From Cohnella faecalis (GTDB taxonomy: Bacteria > Bacillota > Bacilli > Paenibacillales > Paenibacillaceae), in contig NZ_QXJM01000040.1 of the NCBI RefSeq assembly GCF_003570905.1, positions 620,001 to 684,000 on the forward strand: a stretch of 64,000 nt of DNA. Direction: 5' to 3'. Shown here in pieces: positions 47,195-55,133 of the stretch. The notes beneath the pieces are model-generated. The model was not told the DNA's origin and did not search any database. It saw nothing but the letters and a program-made list of their open reading frames with translations. Made by a program: the position numbers and the translations under genes. The first letter of the stretch is position 1; every line of letters starts with the position of its first letter.

Positions 47195-47918
47195 ACTGCG
47201 GTTTCCCGTTATTGAAGTGTTCGGCCCTACCGTTCAGGGGGAAGGCATGGTCATCGGGCGGAAAACGATGTTCGTCCGCACGGCCGGCTGCGATTACAGC
47301 TGCGCTTGGTGCGATTCCGCTTTTACGTGGGACGGATCGGGCAAGGAGCAAATTCGCATGCTGACGGCGGAGGAAGTGGCGGCCGAGCTTCGCGCCTCCG
47401 CCGGGGAAGCGGCGTTCTCGCATGTAACGATTTCCGGGGGCAATCCCGCGCTGCTGGGCAGACTGGAAGCGCTGATCGAGCGGCTGCATGCGGACGGGAT
47501 GCAAGTGGCGTTGGAGACGCAAGGCAGCCGGTGGCAGGAATGGTTCGCGCAGATCGACGATCTGACGCTGTCCCCGAAGCCGCCCAGCTCGGGCATGTCC
47601 ACCGATTGGGACGTGTTGGACGAGATCGTGGGGAAGCTGCAAGCGTGCGGGAGCAGCTTCAGCCTGAAGGTGGTCGTATTCGACGAGACGGATTTGCGAT
47701 ATGCGGCGAAGGTGCATGGCCGCTACCCCGGCGTGCCGTTCTTTCTGCAATCAGGCAACGACGACGTGCGCGAGCCGGATACGGCTCGGCTGCTGGAGCG
47801 ATTGGTTCAGCGCTATGAATGGTTGGTTGGAGAGGTTACGATGTCGAAGGAGTGGACGGATGTAAGGGTGCTGCCGCAGCTTCATGCTTGGTTGTGGGGC
47901 AATAAGCGCGGGGTTTAG
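47184..47918 (+). CDS. queE: 7-carboxy-7-deazaguanine synthase
   Basis: 244 residues. A radical SAM protein with the CxxxCxxC cluster in GCDYSCAWCDSAF (about 33-45), which holds the [4Fe-4S] centre, and TISGGNPALLG for SAM binding. It converts carboxy-tetrahydropterin to carboxydeazaguanine. I chose ATG 47184 for the family-like [19 protein letters not shown] start; it lies within the end of queD. No queF or other queuosine genes are nearby. Confidence 0.95.
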   Translation: MSSELRFPVIEVFGPTVQGEGMVIGRKTMFVRTAGCDYSCAWCDSAFTWDGSGKEQIRMLTAEEVAAELRASAGEAAFSHVTISGGNPALLGRLEALIERLHADGMQVALETQGSRWQEWFAQIDDLTLSPKPPSSGMSTDWDVLDEIVGKLQACGSSFSLKVVVFDETDLRYAAKVHGRYPGVPFFLQSGNDDVREPDTARLLERLVQRYEWLVGEVTMSKEWTDVRVLPQLHAWLWGNKRGV

Positions 47919-48251
47919 CGGGCGGGTGATGGATGCCGTACGTAAAACCTTGGACAAGCTGCGTTCGCTTGGCGCTGGGGAAGCTGGAGCCAGGAAGGCT
48001 GGTACTAGGTGAATGTGTGTGGTTGCTGGTGCTTGGAAAGCTGGGCCGGAGAGGCTGGAACTAGGGATGCCGGAGCAGGCGGTGGAAGATTTCAACTGAG
48101 TTCGTATGCGCGCTGATGCTGGAGCGTTCCGTTGTCTTGTCTTGCGGTTGGCTGTCTCGGTCGCCTATAATCATTTTTAATGATGCGTTTTAGTTGATGA
48201 AGCTCTCCCTATCCGGGGGAGCTTTCTTAGGATATCGGAGGGAATTCATAC
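47919..48251. other. Intergenic stretch between queE and rlmH
   Basis: No gene is supported. Between 47985 and 48075 a degenerate pair of phrases (GAAGCTGGAGCCAGGAAGGCTGG and GAAAGCTGGGCCGGAGAGGC) suggests a decayed duplication. A hairpin AAGCTC-CCC/GGG-GAGCTT at 48200-48224, followed by TTCTTA, may be a weak terminator ahead of rlmH. Confidence 0.6.
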
Positions 48252-48731
48252 GTGCAAATCCAATTGGTCTGCGTCGGCAAGCTGAAAGAAAAATACTGGG
48301 TCGGAGCCGTCGAAGAATATGCAAAAAGGCTCGGCGCCTACGCCCGTCTCGACATCCGCGAGCTGCCTGACGAGAAGACACCCGACTCGATGAGCCCGGC
48401 GGAAGAAGATCAAGTGCGCTCCCGCGAAGGCGAGCGCATTCTCGCGGCTCTGAAGCCGGACGCCCATGTCGTGGCGCTAGCCATCGAAGGCGACACCTGG
48501 ACGAGCGAGCAGCTCGCCGCGCATCTAGACAAGCAAGCCGTCTACGGCGGCGGCTCGGTATCGTTCATCATCGGCGGCTCGTTGGGACTGTCGCCAGCCG
48601 TGCTGGCCCGCGCCGACAAGAAGCTAAGCTTCGGGCGGATGACCTATCCTCATCAGTTGATGCGGGTGCTGCTTCTTGAGCAGGTTTATCGAGGGTTTAA
48701 GATTAATCGGGGGGAACCGTACCACAAATGA
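48252..48731 (+). CDS. rlmH: 23S rRNA (pseudouridine-1915-N3)-methyltransferase
   Basis: 159 residues from GTG 48252, with CGGAGGG before it. A SPOUT methyltransferase with the knot motif [14 protein letters not shown] and the near-invariant C-terminus GEPYHK. It methylates m3-pseudouridine 1915 of 23S rRNA. In staphylococci the 3' end of this gene (orfX) is the attachment site of SCC elements. Here too the gene is intact and the foreign block begins at its stop codon. Confidence 0.98.
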   Translation: MQIQLVCVGKLKEKYWVGAVEEYAKRLGAYARLDIRELPDEKTPDSMSPAEEDQVRSREGERILAALKPDAHVVALAIEGDTWTSEQLAAHLDKQAVYGGGSVSFIIGGSLGLSPAVLARADKKLSFGRMTYPHQLMRVLLLEQVYRGFKINRGEPYHK

Positions 48732-48748
48732 GGCGAAGTTTTTCACAT
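48711..48748 (+). other. Candidate attachment junction at the 3' end of rlmH
   Basis: The sequence GGGGAACCGTACCACAAATG then AGGCGAAGTTTTTCAC resembles, from memory, the staphylococcal SCC junction GCATATCATAAATGATGCGG followed by a T run: same codons (ExYHK stop) and similar downstream bases. I found no second copy between here and the window end, so the far junction is probably outside. Confidence 0.55.
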
Positions 48749-48786
48749 TAATCGCTTGCTGGGCGTGGAAAGTCGCCCCTGAGGTG

Positions 48787-48810
48787 CAGGGTGGGGGATG
48801 GGCCACCCTG
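48787..48810. repeat. Perfect 8-bp inverted repeat just inside the element
   Basis: CAGGGTGG at 48787-48794 and CCACCCTG at 48803-48810, loop of eight. It follows a smaller GGGCG/CGCCC dyad at about 48759-48776. No gene product is implied; it could be a terminator without T-run or a recombinase/accessory binding site. Confidence 0.5.
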
Positions 48811-48895
48811 GGAAAGGTTCGTTATGCAGGCGGGCTTGTGCGGTTTGTTTGGGGACAATCAAAGGGAGTGTCTGAAGGAATTCAGAGAAGGGGGA

Positions 48896-49513
48896 ATGAA
48901 CAAGGTGACAAAAGAAACAAGTCAGTTAACTCAGTATGTTATTCTCATGCAAGTTGAAGTAATTCAGTTGCTGGAGGACTTTGCTGTTTGGTTAGGATTT
49001 AAAGATGATAAATTTAAGAAAGTTTCCGAACAGACAATACCAACGATATCGAAAGCAATACGACAATCCTTATTGACGAACATACTTATTTCTACCTGCA
49101 AGCTTTACGAATACCCCGGAAGGAACACTGCAAACGTTTCCTTGCGTCGTTTCTTGGATTATTTCAAACAAAACTTTGACAAAATTGTTCAATCACCCGT
49201 TCACAAGAACCTGACTATTGCTGACATCGAAGATGATCTTGAGAAAATAGATGAATTAAATAAAGCGATTACATCGACCTTTAATCTTCGCAATAAAATT
49301 CTTGGACACATTGATATTAATTATATAGGAGATGCTGGTAAACATTTAGCTGACTCTGTTCGCTCAAGAGATAGCCTGCTTAAACTGATAAACACAGCAG
49401 CAGTCATAATTCAAAAACATATGAAACCATTAATGTGTGGTGATTTGATATATCCTGCCACTGTGGCTTCTGAAATAAAGGTTCTGAAAAAATCCTTGAA
49501 GGATTACATGTAA
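48896..49513 (+). CDS. HEPN-domain protein, AbiU2-like
   Basis: 205 residues from ATG 48896, or 229 from the in-frame ATG 48824, which has a better spaced GGAAAGG. Fully helical. LRNKILGHIDIN (about 148-159) provides the RxxxxxH motif of HEPN RNases, and the earlier ISTCKLYEYPGR and VSLRRFLDYF are as in AbiU2-type HEPN proteins. HEPN RNases cut RNA in abortive infection and toxin-antitoxin systems. The gene is visibly AT-rich beside its GC-rich surroundings, showing recent transfer, and it lies between the rlmH junction and the recombinase operon. No obvious partner gene adjoins it. Confidence 0.65.
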   Translation: MNKVTKETSQLTQYVILMQVEVIQLLEDFAVWLGFKDDKFKKVSEQTIPTISKAIRQSLLTNILISTCKLYEYPGRNTANVSLRRFLDYFKQNFDKIVQSPVHKNLTIADIEDDLEKIDELNKAITSTFNLRNKILGHIDINYIGDAGKHLADSVRSRDSLLKLINTAAVIIQKHMKPLMCGDLIYPATVASEIKVLKKSLKDYM

Positions 49514-49546
49514 GAGCAATTGGAGAGGCTACTGTCCGGGTCCAGT

Positions 49547-51223
49547 TCAGATTGTAATGGTCAGTCGGTTCGTGAGATCCGGTACTTTCCGCTCAAATAG
49601 AAAGGCCCCTTCCTCCGCGATCGCGGAAGAAGGGGCTGCACTTAAAAAATGTTGTTCCGTCATCTCATCGAAGATCATTTCTATTTTGTCGACTTTCTTG
49701 TCGCTCGTAAGTGTGATCTTGCTGATGATGAGATGAAGCAATGTCTTTCGCTGATCGCGATTGGAGTACCTGAGCAAATGCTCGAATCGCCCCAAGAGCG
49801 AACGGACGGTTTCGTACGACACGGGTTCGGTGTAGTCGCCGGTCAGCATGTTTGCGATATCGGCTCTCCTGGCGTGCAGTTGGTAAAGATCGGAGTCGAG
49901 GTTCTTGATCCTCTCCGTTACGAATAATCGGTCAAAGTCGTCCAGTTCGCAAAGCTCGACGAGCCGATTCTTCTTCGCATTGATCTCCTCGATCCCTGAG
50001 CATACTGCTGCTAATTCCTCCTGAAGCGGCCTGACGCTATTTACTTTCCGGTCGTTGATCCCCCTCACGATGCCTCTCAAAATGTGCGGCTTTGCCAGCA
50101 CCTCCTTGAGTCTCGCGAACAAGTAATCTTCTGCGTCCTGCTTGCGAATGCTGTTCGCCTTACAGACGACAGCGCCGGAACTGCGCATTTTCGAGCAAGA
50201 GTAGTAGAAGCGCGTGATAAGGTTGCCGTGCTTGTCCTTGTTGTTGGTCCGGCTGCCGGTCATGGCCGAGCCGCAAACCGGACATCGGAGTAAACCTGTC
50301 AAGAGCAGATCTCCGTGAAAACGCTTTTCGGAGACGACAGACTTTTGCTGCCGCAAAAAACGCACCTTATCCCATAATTCCTCGGAGATAATCGGATCGT
50401 GCTGACCGTCAGCGATGATTGGATTGGTATTTTTGCCCTTTCGTCGCTTCTTGTTCCAGTCAAGATATTTAAGATAAATGATTTTCCCGACGTAAAAGGC
50501 GTTGTCCAGAATGTCACCGACAGCACAAATGGTGAAAGCATTGCCTTTCTTAGTTCTGTGCCCATCGCGGTTCAGAGAATTTGCGATGGAACGGAGCCCA
50601 CGACCCGAAGCAAACTGCTCAAAGATTCGGCGAACGATTGCCGCCTCTTCTGGGACGACCTCGATTCGTGTATTTCTCTTCCTGCCGCTTAGCGAAAGTA
50701 TTGCTACTTGGTAGCCGAGTGGCGCTCTCGTATTGTGCTTTCCAGTGCGTGCTCGCTGTTTTAATCCCATTTGAGCGTTTTCCAGGATCGTGTTGCGGTC
50801 GAGCTCGCTAAATGCGCCCATCATATGAAGATTGAACACCCCATGTTTCGTTGTTGTATCAACATGGCTTTCCGTTATAGATCGAAAACCGACATCGTGA
50901 CGGGATAGTTCATCAACAATTTTGAGTAGATCGAGATTGACTCGAGCCATTCGATTGACTTTCCACACAAGTACTTCTTGGAAGAGCCCTTTCTTCGCAT
51001 CGTTCAGCAGACGTTTAAGTGCAAACCGCTTTTCAATGCTGGTTCCAGTGATTCCACGATCGCAATACACTTCATAGACGACCTTGTTCGTTGCCTCGCA
51101 GTATTGGCGAAGGGCTTGTTCCTGTGCGACTATGGAATACCCGAGCTCTGCTTGCTCAGTAGTCGACACGCGGATATATAGTGCTGCGGCAACAGGGCTG
51201 TTTGATTCATTTGCGGACAGCAT
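49547..51223 (-). CDS. Large serine recombinase (Ccr-like), copy A
   Basis: 558 residues. Catalytic domain with Ser20 in ALYIRVSTTEQ, YCDRGITGTS and VWKVNRMARVN; then a recombinase domain (GVFNLHMMGAFSELDRN; PLGYQVAIL), a zinc ribbon with CPVCG and a later C...C pair (FYYSCSKMRSSGAVVCKAN), and a coiled coil (about 400-460). Such enzymes integrate and excise elements between short att sites. It is the last gene of the operon, starting two bases after the stop of the 137-residue gene. Ccr recombinases of SCC elements have the same size and architecture. Confidence 0.92.
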   Translation of the reverse strand: MLSANESNSPVAAALYIRVSTTEQAELGYSIVAQEQALRQYCEATNKVVYEVYCDRGITGTSIEKRFALKRLLNDAKKGLFQEVLVWKVNRMARVNLDLLKIVDELSRHDVGFRSITESHVDTTTKHGVFNLHMMGAFSELDRNTILENAQMGLKQRARTGKHNTRAPLGYQVAILSLSGRKRNTRIEVVPEEAAIVRRIFEQFASGRGLRSIANSLNRDGHRTKKGNAFTICAVGDILDNAFYVGKIIYLKYLDWNKKRRKGKNTNPIIADGQHDPIISEELWDKVRFLRQQKSVVSEKRFHGDLLLTGLLRCPVCGSAMTGSRTNNKDKHGNLITRFYYSCSKMRSSGAVVCKANSIRKQDAEDYLFARLKEVLAKPHILRGIVRGINDRKVNSVRPLQEELAAVCSGIEEINAKKNRLVELCELDDFDRLFVTERIKNLDSDLYQLHARRADIANMLTGDYTEPVSYETVRSLLGRFEHLLRYSNRDQRKTLLHLIISKITLTSDKKVDKIEMIFDEMTEQHFLSAAPSSAIAEEGAFLFERKVPDLTNRLTITI

Positions 51224-51225
51224 GA

Positions 51226-51639
51226 TTACTCTGATCCTTCTTGGAGGTACAGCTCCAATTCGACAGTGGCTTCCATCATTTGAAAGGCGAATCTGCCGCT
51301 AGCAGAGTTTAGATCGAGACGGCTATCGGGGACAGTCAGATCGACGGATGCAGCCCGGAGTTTTTTGGTGATCGTGAGGACGTCAATGGATCGGCGGCTT
51401 AAGCGCGACAAGTTATGAACCATGACCTCTTCAAACAAGCCGTTTTCGGCGTCTTCCAGCATCCGCAGAAGGGAAGGGGGATTGAGGCAAAGACCACTGA
51501 TCCCACGATCCATGTAGATTTGCACCAGGCATTTTCCTTGGTCTACACAAGCTTGTGCTAACGGATTAACTTGATCGGCAATGTTCTTGTTACTTTGGTT
51601 GGATCGGATATATAAGGCGACACGTTTCGGATTATTCAT
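51226..51639 (-). CDS. Stand-alone serine-recombinase catalytic domain lacking the catalytic serine
   Basis: 137 residues comprising only the resolvase-like domain: VALYIRSNQSNKNIADQV, then YMDRGISG, MVHNLSRLSRRSIDVL and a final MEATVELELYLQEGSE. Where the full recombinases have R-V-S after the YI strand this one has R-S-N, so the nucleophile position is asparagine. The arginine-containing LSRLSRR segment remains. The ORF is intact, with four-base overlap with the upstream recombinase and two-base gap to the next, so it seems maintained rather than decayed. It could form mixed oligomers with the active recombinases; that is inference. Confidence 0.75.
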   Translation of the reverse strand: MNNPKRVALYIRSNQSNKNIADQVNPLAQACVDQGKCLVQIYMDRGISGLCLNPPSLLRMLEDAENGLFEEVMVHNLSRLSRRSIDVLTITKKLRAASVDLTVPDSRLDLNSASGRFAFQMMEATVELELYLQEGSE

Positions 51640-53212
51640 GGGCTATTGGCCTCCGTTAAAGTTGGAATTTGTAAATTCAATAATGCGTTAGTGCTATGAA
51701 TCGTTGCCTGTCGGAAATCACGGTCCTTCGGCAGAGTGATCTTGTCGACCAGAAGACGGAGCAAGCGCTTTTGCTGTTCACCGGGGCTTGTTTCAAGTAA
51801 TTGACGTAATCGGGAAAGGGCTAGTCGAATTTGATCGGGATTGATTTCGTCTTTTTCGGATGCGACTAGTACGGCTTCCAACCGCTCTTTGGATGCCTGA
51901 GCTTCATTGATTTGAAGCTTTACCTCCATTATGGTGGCAGCGAACTCATCTTTCGACAACGCGCCCGATTCGAACGAGCGATACAGTACTTCCTTCTGGC
52001 TAGCAAGCTCTTTCAGCAGTACTTCAATTTGTCGAACTTCCTCCAGTGTTGGGCGTGTGTCGCTCTGATGCTTTGCGTTTGTCGCCGCGACAATTGTTTC
52101 GAGAGCTTCAGGTGCGGTGAGCAGCATCCGAAGTTGTTCGAAAAACCATTGTTCCACGTTGTCAGCCCGAACGAGGTTGGAGCGACAGACAGCGGAACCC
52201 TTGGAGTTATTTGTGCTGCATTGATAATAGTGATTCGTCTTCCGGGTTCCGTCTTTACGCATTTGATTCACGTGCCAGGGAATCATGCTGTATCCGCAGA
52301 GTGGACACTTAAGTAGGCCAGCGAGCGGATAGCTTCGTTCAATTTTTCGCAATGGCGGCGCGAAACGTTCGACGAGAAGAGTCTGGACGCGGTTCCAAAG
52401 ATCGAGATTGATGATCGCCCTATGAGTTCCTTGCGCCCAGCCGATCGCAACATCTCCACCCGTTCGGATGTGCTCGGTCTTGTTGTAACGGACAAGTCCG
52501 ATATAGTTGTGGTTATTCAATATATTTCTAATCAGTTGCACGCTAAAGGGTTTACCCAGCTTCGTCAGTCGACTGGCGTGGTTCAGTCGGTTAGAGATTG
52601 CCTTATACCCTAATTCGCCGGACGCGTACCACTCAAAAATATGGTTAACCAGTTCGGCTTCCTCGGGAACGACTTGAACTTGACCAAGAGTTGTCTCTGG
52701 GTCGCGGGTCCATCTGTAGCCAAGAACGGAATTTCCTGCGTTCCAGATGCCACTCTTGCTTCTTTGGTTCATAGCAGCACGAACATTATCCGCAATGTTT
52801 GATCGCTCTAACTCTGCCCTAGCCCCATGCATTTGGAGAACGAACTGGCCGATCGGGGTGCCGTCGAAAGGCTCTTTTAAACTGTACAGCATCACCTTGT
52901 GGCGGTTAAGGTGTTCCACGATGCCGAGAAGGTCCGTCAAGTTCCGAGCAAGTCGACTGATCCGCCAAATCAAAACCAGATCAAACTTTCCTCGTTCGGC
53001 ATCAGCCAGCATCCTCTTTAGCTCGGGACGTCCGGCTGCTTTGCTGCCGGAAGCCCCCTGTCGATGTAAGTATCATGAATACCGAGTTTGTTTAATTTGC
53101 AGTATTGCTTTAGTTCGTTCAATTGCCCGTCAATGCTAAATCCGTACTTCGCTTGCTCCTCAAGGCTTACCCGAATATAGATTGCAGTGCAGGAGCTTTT
53201 GGCTGGAATCAT
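51636..53212 (-). CDS. Large serine recombinase (Ccr-like), copy B (frameshifted)
   Basis: The N-terminal frame (from 53212) gives Ser16 in AIYIRVSLEEQAKYGFSIDGQ and ends early at 53018. The rest continues in another frame: GRPELKRMLADAERGKFDLVLIWRISRLARN, recombinase domain, zinc ribbon (CPLCG; YYQCSTNNSKGSAVCRSN) and coiled coil. Five G (53054-53058) where six are required cause the break; one more G joins YIDRG to ASGSKAAGRPEL and makes 525 residues. Its ATG overlaps the stop of the 70-residue gene. With copy A it would correspond to the paired CcrA/CcrB of SCC elements. Confidence 0.85.
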
Positions 53213-53421
53213 GCGACGGAACGAACCCGGAAGTCGGTCGTGACCAACAGCTCGCTCGTCATTTCAAAGTCGAGTTGCTCTTCCGTCTCCTTCTCCATTA
53301 TTGCGAGTGTGGCTTCACGAAGTTCGGGGCTGGCTTGTTTGGCCAAGTGCTTCGAGATCATGTCGCTCAAAATGTCGAGAGCGAGTTTACAACGAGCCTC
53401 AGCGTCTGGACCTGTCAACAT
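53209..53421 (-). CDS. Small helical protein in the recombinase operon
   Basis: 70 residues: MLTGPDAEARCKLALDILSDM, then SPELREATLAIMEKETEEQLDFEM. Helical and acidic. The start lies within the end of the 53-residue ORF and the stop overlaps the recombinase B start (ATGA). No family recognised. Confidence 0.6.
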   Translation of the reverse strand: MLTGPDAEARCKLALDILSDMISKHLAKQASPELREATLAIMEKETEEQLDFEMTSELLVTTDFRVRSVA

Positions 53422-53560
53422 AGGTCTTCACCTTCTGTTTGCGTTCTTGTTTTCTCCGGGCCAACAATTCGCGTTGTTCTTGGACCAAACATTCTTGTGC
53501 GGTCACTTCAGTTGAGATTCGCATGTAAATAGCGCCTCGGGAATTTAGAATGTTCTTCAT
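53399..53560 (-). CDS. 53-residue ORF resembling the first segment of a serine recombinase
   Basis: It reads GAIYMRISTEVTAQECLVQEQ near its start, matching the YIRVSTxEQA...Q opening of serine recombinases including the serine, then ends with a basic helix (ELLARRKQERKQKVK) after only 53 residues. GAGG is placed eight bases before the ATG. It overlaps the following gene by 23 bases. It may be a relic, or a translated micro-protein that couples expression; open reading, ribosome site and packing favour translation. Confidence 0.5.
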   Translation of the reverse strand: MKNILNSRGAIYMRISTEVTAQECLVQEQRELLARRKQERKQKVKTYVDRSRR

Positions 53561-53575
53561 TTACATTACCTCGCT

Positions 53576-53659
53576 TTATTTTTTCTTCTTTCGATGCTCG
53601 ATGATTTCAAGGACAAGCTGAGTAGCGGCCATAACAAGAGCGACGATTGCCTTTTTCAT
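53576..53659 (-). CDS. 27-residue hydrophobic/basic micro-ORF
   Basis: MKKAIVALVMAATQLVLEII followed by a basic end with four lysines. It begins eight bases after the DUF960 gene stop and ends 15 bases before the 53-residue ORF. Ribosome site is weak. The pattern of one short hydrophobic helix with lysines at both ends resembles small membrane peptides. Confidence 0.35.
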   Translation of the reverse strand: MKKAIVALVMAATQLVLEIIEHRKKKK

Positions 53660-53667
53660 TGGCCAAC

Positions 53668-53982
53668 TCAATAATCGTCCGGCAAAAGCATCGTACAGTA
53701 GTCACCGCTGTCAATAATCCAGACGGTGACGCCTGAAACGGGCTCTATGATGCCGGAGATTTCGTGTAGCTTTTTGCGTTTCGGTTGCTCCTGCTTCTGT
53801 CGAATGCGCTGGTATATCCGGTCACTATCATGGACAATTGACAACGTGAAGACTTGCAGGTAATCAAGCTCCTGCCCCTCGTCCAAGTCCCGATCGATAA
53901 GAGACCACAGAATTACTTGAAGTTCAGGTCCGATCATATCGTTGGCACGGCTCGTGACGTATCTTGCGTGTTTAGGGAACAA
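53668..53982 (-). CDS. DUF960 family protein
   Basis: 104 residues. It opens with a YVTSRAND segment, has LQVILWSLIDRDLDEGQELDYLQVF in the middle and closes with VWIIDSGDYCTMLLPDDY, the pattern of DUF960. From general knowledge, DUF960 genes lie near ccr genes in staphylococcal cassettes. Function unknown. Its ATG directly follows the RadC-like stop. Confidence 0.75.
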   Translation of the reverse strand: MFPKHARYVTSRANDMIGPELQVILWSLIDRDLDEGQELDYLQVFTLSIVHDSDRIYQRIRQKQEQPKRKKLHEISGIIEPVSGVTVWIIDSGDYCTMLLPDDY

Positions 53983-54441
53983 TTACATCAGCCCCCGTTC
54001 TTTCAGGGACACGAAGTTTCCGTTTCCGAGTACGATATGGTCCAAGAGCTCAATTCCGATCAACGTGCCGGTATCGCGAAGTCGCTCTGTAAGTTGAATG
54101 TCCTCCTGGCTAGGCGTCGGCTCGCCCGAAGGATGGTTATGACAAGCTATAATGGAGGCCGAGTTTGCCAGAATGGCGAGCTTGAACGTCTCTCTTGGAT
54201 GAACAAGCGATGCGTTCAAAGTACCGAACGAAACCTGATGTAGGGCGGTTGGCTCATTCTTTGTATTTAGACAAAGGATGCAAAACGATTCCCGATCAAA
54301 TTCGCCGATGAACTGACGAAAGATTTCAGCAGCGTCTTGAGGGGAAGAGATTTTCCTTTGCGGATAAAGAAGAGAAGTTTTTTCCCGAACCATTCGCAGA
54401 GAAACGATTTCGATGCGCTTGGCAGTATCCTTTTTGCTCAA
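53983..54441 (-). CDS. RadC/JAB-domain protein (short form)
   Basis: 152 residues. The JAMM metal motif is clear: ACHNHPSGEPTPSQEDI (HxH then SxxD), followed by DTGTLIGIELLDHIVLG. Full RadC proteins of about 225 residues have an N-terminal helix-hairpin-helix part that is missing here, as is usual for copies on mobile elements. A role in DNA repair is not proven for the family. It overlaps the upstream gene by four bases. Confidence 0.88.
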   Translation of the reverse strand: MSKKDTAKRIEIVSLRMVREKTSLLYPQRKISSPQDAAEIFRQFIGEFDRESFCILCLNTKNEPTALHQVSFGTLNASLVHPRETFKLAILANSASIIACHNHPSGEPTPSQEDIQLTERLRDTGTLIGIELLDHIVLGNGNFVSLKERGLM

Positions 54442-54809
54442 CGGTAATCACCTCCGACGCTAGCGTTCTCGGCCAGCCAGCATTCCGTTTCCCCATCTAG
54501 CGTTCCGGCGAGAATCAAATACTGGACGAAAGCGTCGTTGTCCAGCAAAACGCCAACTCGGTACAGCGTCAAACCGGGAAGCACGATACGTTCAACGTAC
54601 TCAGGGCCGAAAGGAGATTGCGCTAGCCAGCTGAGAAGAGGATCGTTAGTCTCGCAAAGGTGGATCGGATTCTCGTGTAGGAACTCTTCGTCCCCGCCAA
54701 GCTCTTCGCTGTGATCGGATAATAAGTCTGTTACGAACTGTACTAGCAGCTCGGGGAAAACTCTGCTATTCAATGCCCGTAAGTCAGTTTCGCTTTGGAT
54801 GGTTATCAA
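54438..54809 (-). CDS. Acidic protein of unknown function opening the recombinase operon
   Basis: 123 residues, acidic: LSDHSEELGGDEEFLHENP and DNDAFVQYLILAGTLDGETECWLAE. No family recognised. First gene of a run of overlapping genes ending with recombinase A. An IR of TGATCTTG/CAAGATCA with a 25-base spacer lies just upstream (54810-54850), and a possible -10 (TATTAT, reverse strand) around 54851. Confidence 0.6.
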   Translation of the reverse strand: MITIQSETDLRALNSRVFPELLVQFVTDLLSDHSEELGGDEEFLHENPIHLCETNDPLLSWLAQSPFGPEYVERIVLPGLTLYRVGVLLDNDAFVQYLILAGTLDGETECWLAENASVGGDYR

Positions 54810-55133
54810 TGATCTTGACCCCTTTCATGATTGCAGTAGGTGCAAGATCATAATATATTTACAAAAAATACCACAATTCGATTTTAGTCACTTCTCGGCC
54901 ACCGGGATTATGCGTCGAAGAAGGTATCAAAGTCAGGGCCCCAAACCCCCGTCCCCACCTCCAAAACGGAACATCTTGGTCGGAAGCGTCACGCAATCGC
55001 GACCCGCACACTCACACGGATCTATCAACCCTAGACAGGGGGGGGGGGTGAGATTTCTTTTTTCTTTGTGTTCCTTGTTCTGACGCGTTCCCTCGTGGTG
55101 TTGGACCAGGGGCTTCAAGGGGGCTGGCCCCCT
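54810..55133. other. Intergenic stretch between helicase and recombinase operon, with an 11-G run
   Basis: No gene supported. It contains the TGATCTTG inverted repeat (54810-54850), a probable reverse-strand promoter, and an unbroken run of 11 G at 55038-55048, the longest homopolymer noticed in the window. Confidence 0.6.

Noticed and set aside
54866-54888. TACCACAATTCG...AGTCAC as a second attachment site
   Set aside because: Only TACCACAA matches the rlmH end; upstream codons (GGGGAACCG) and the downstream TGAGGCG are absent.
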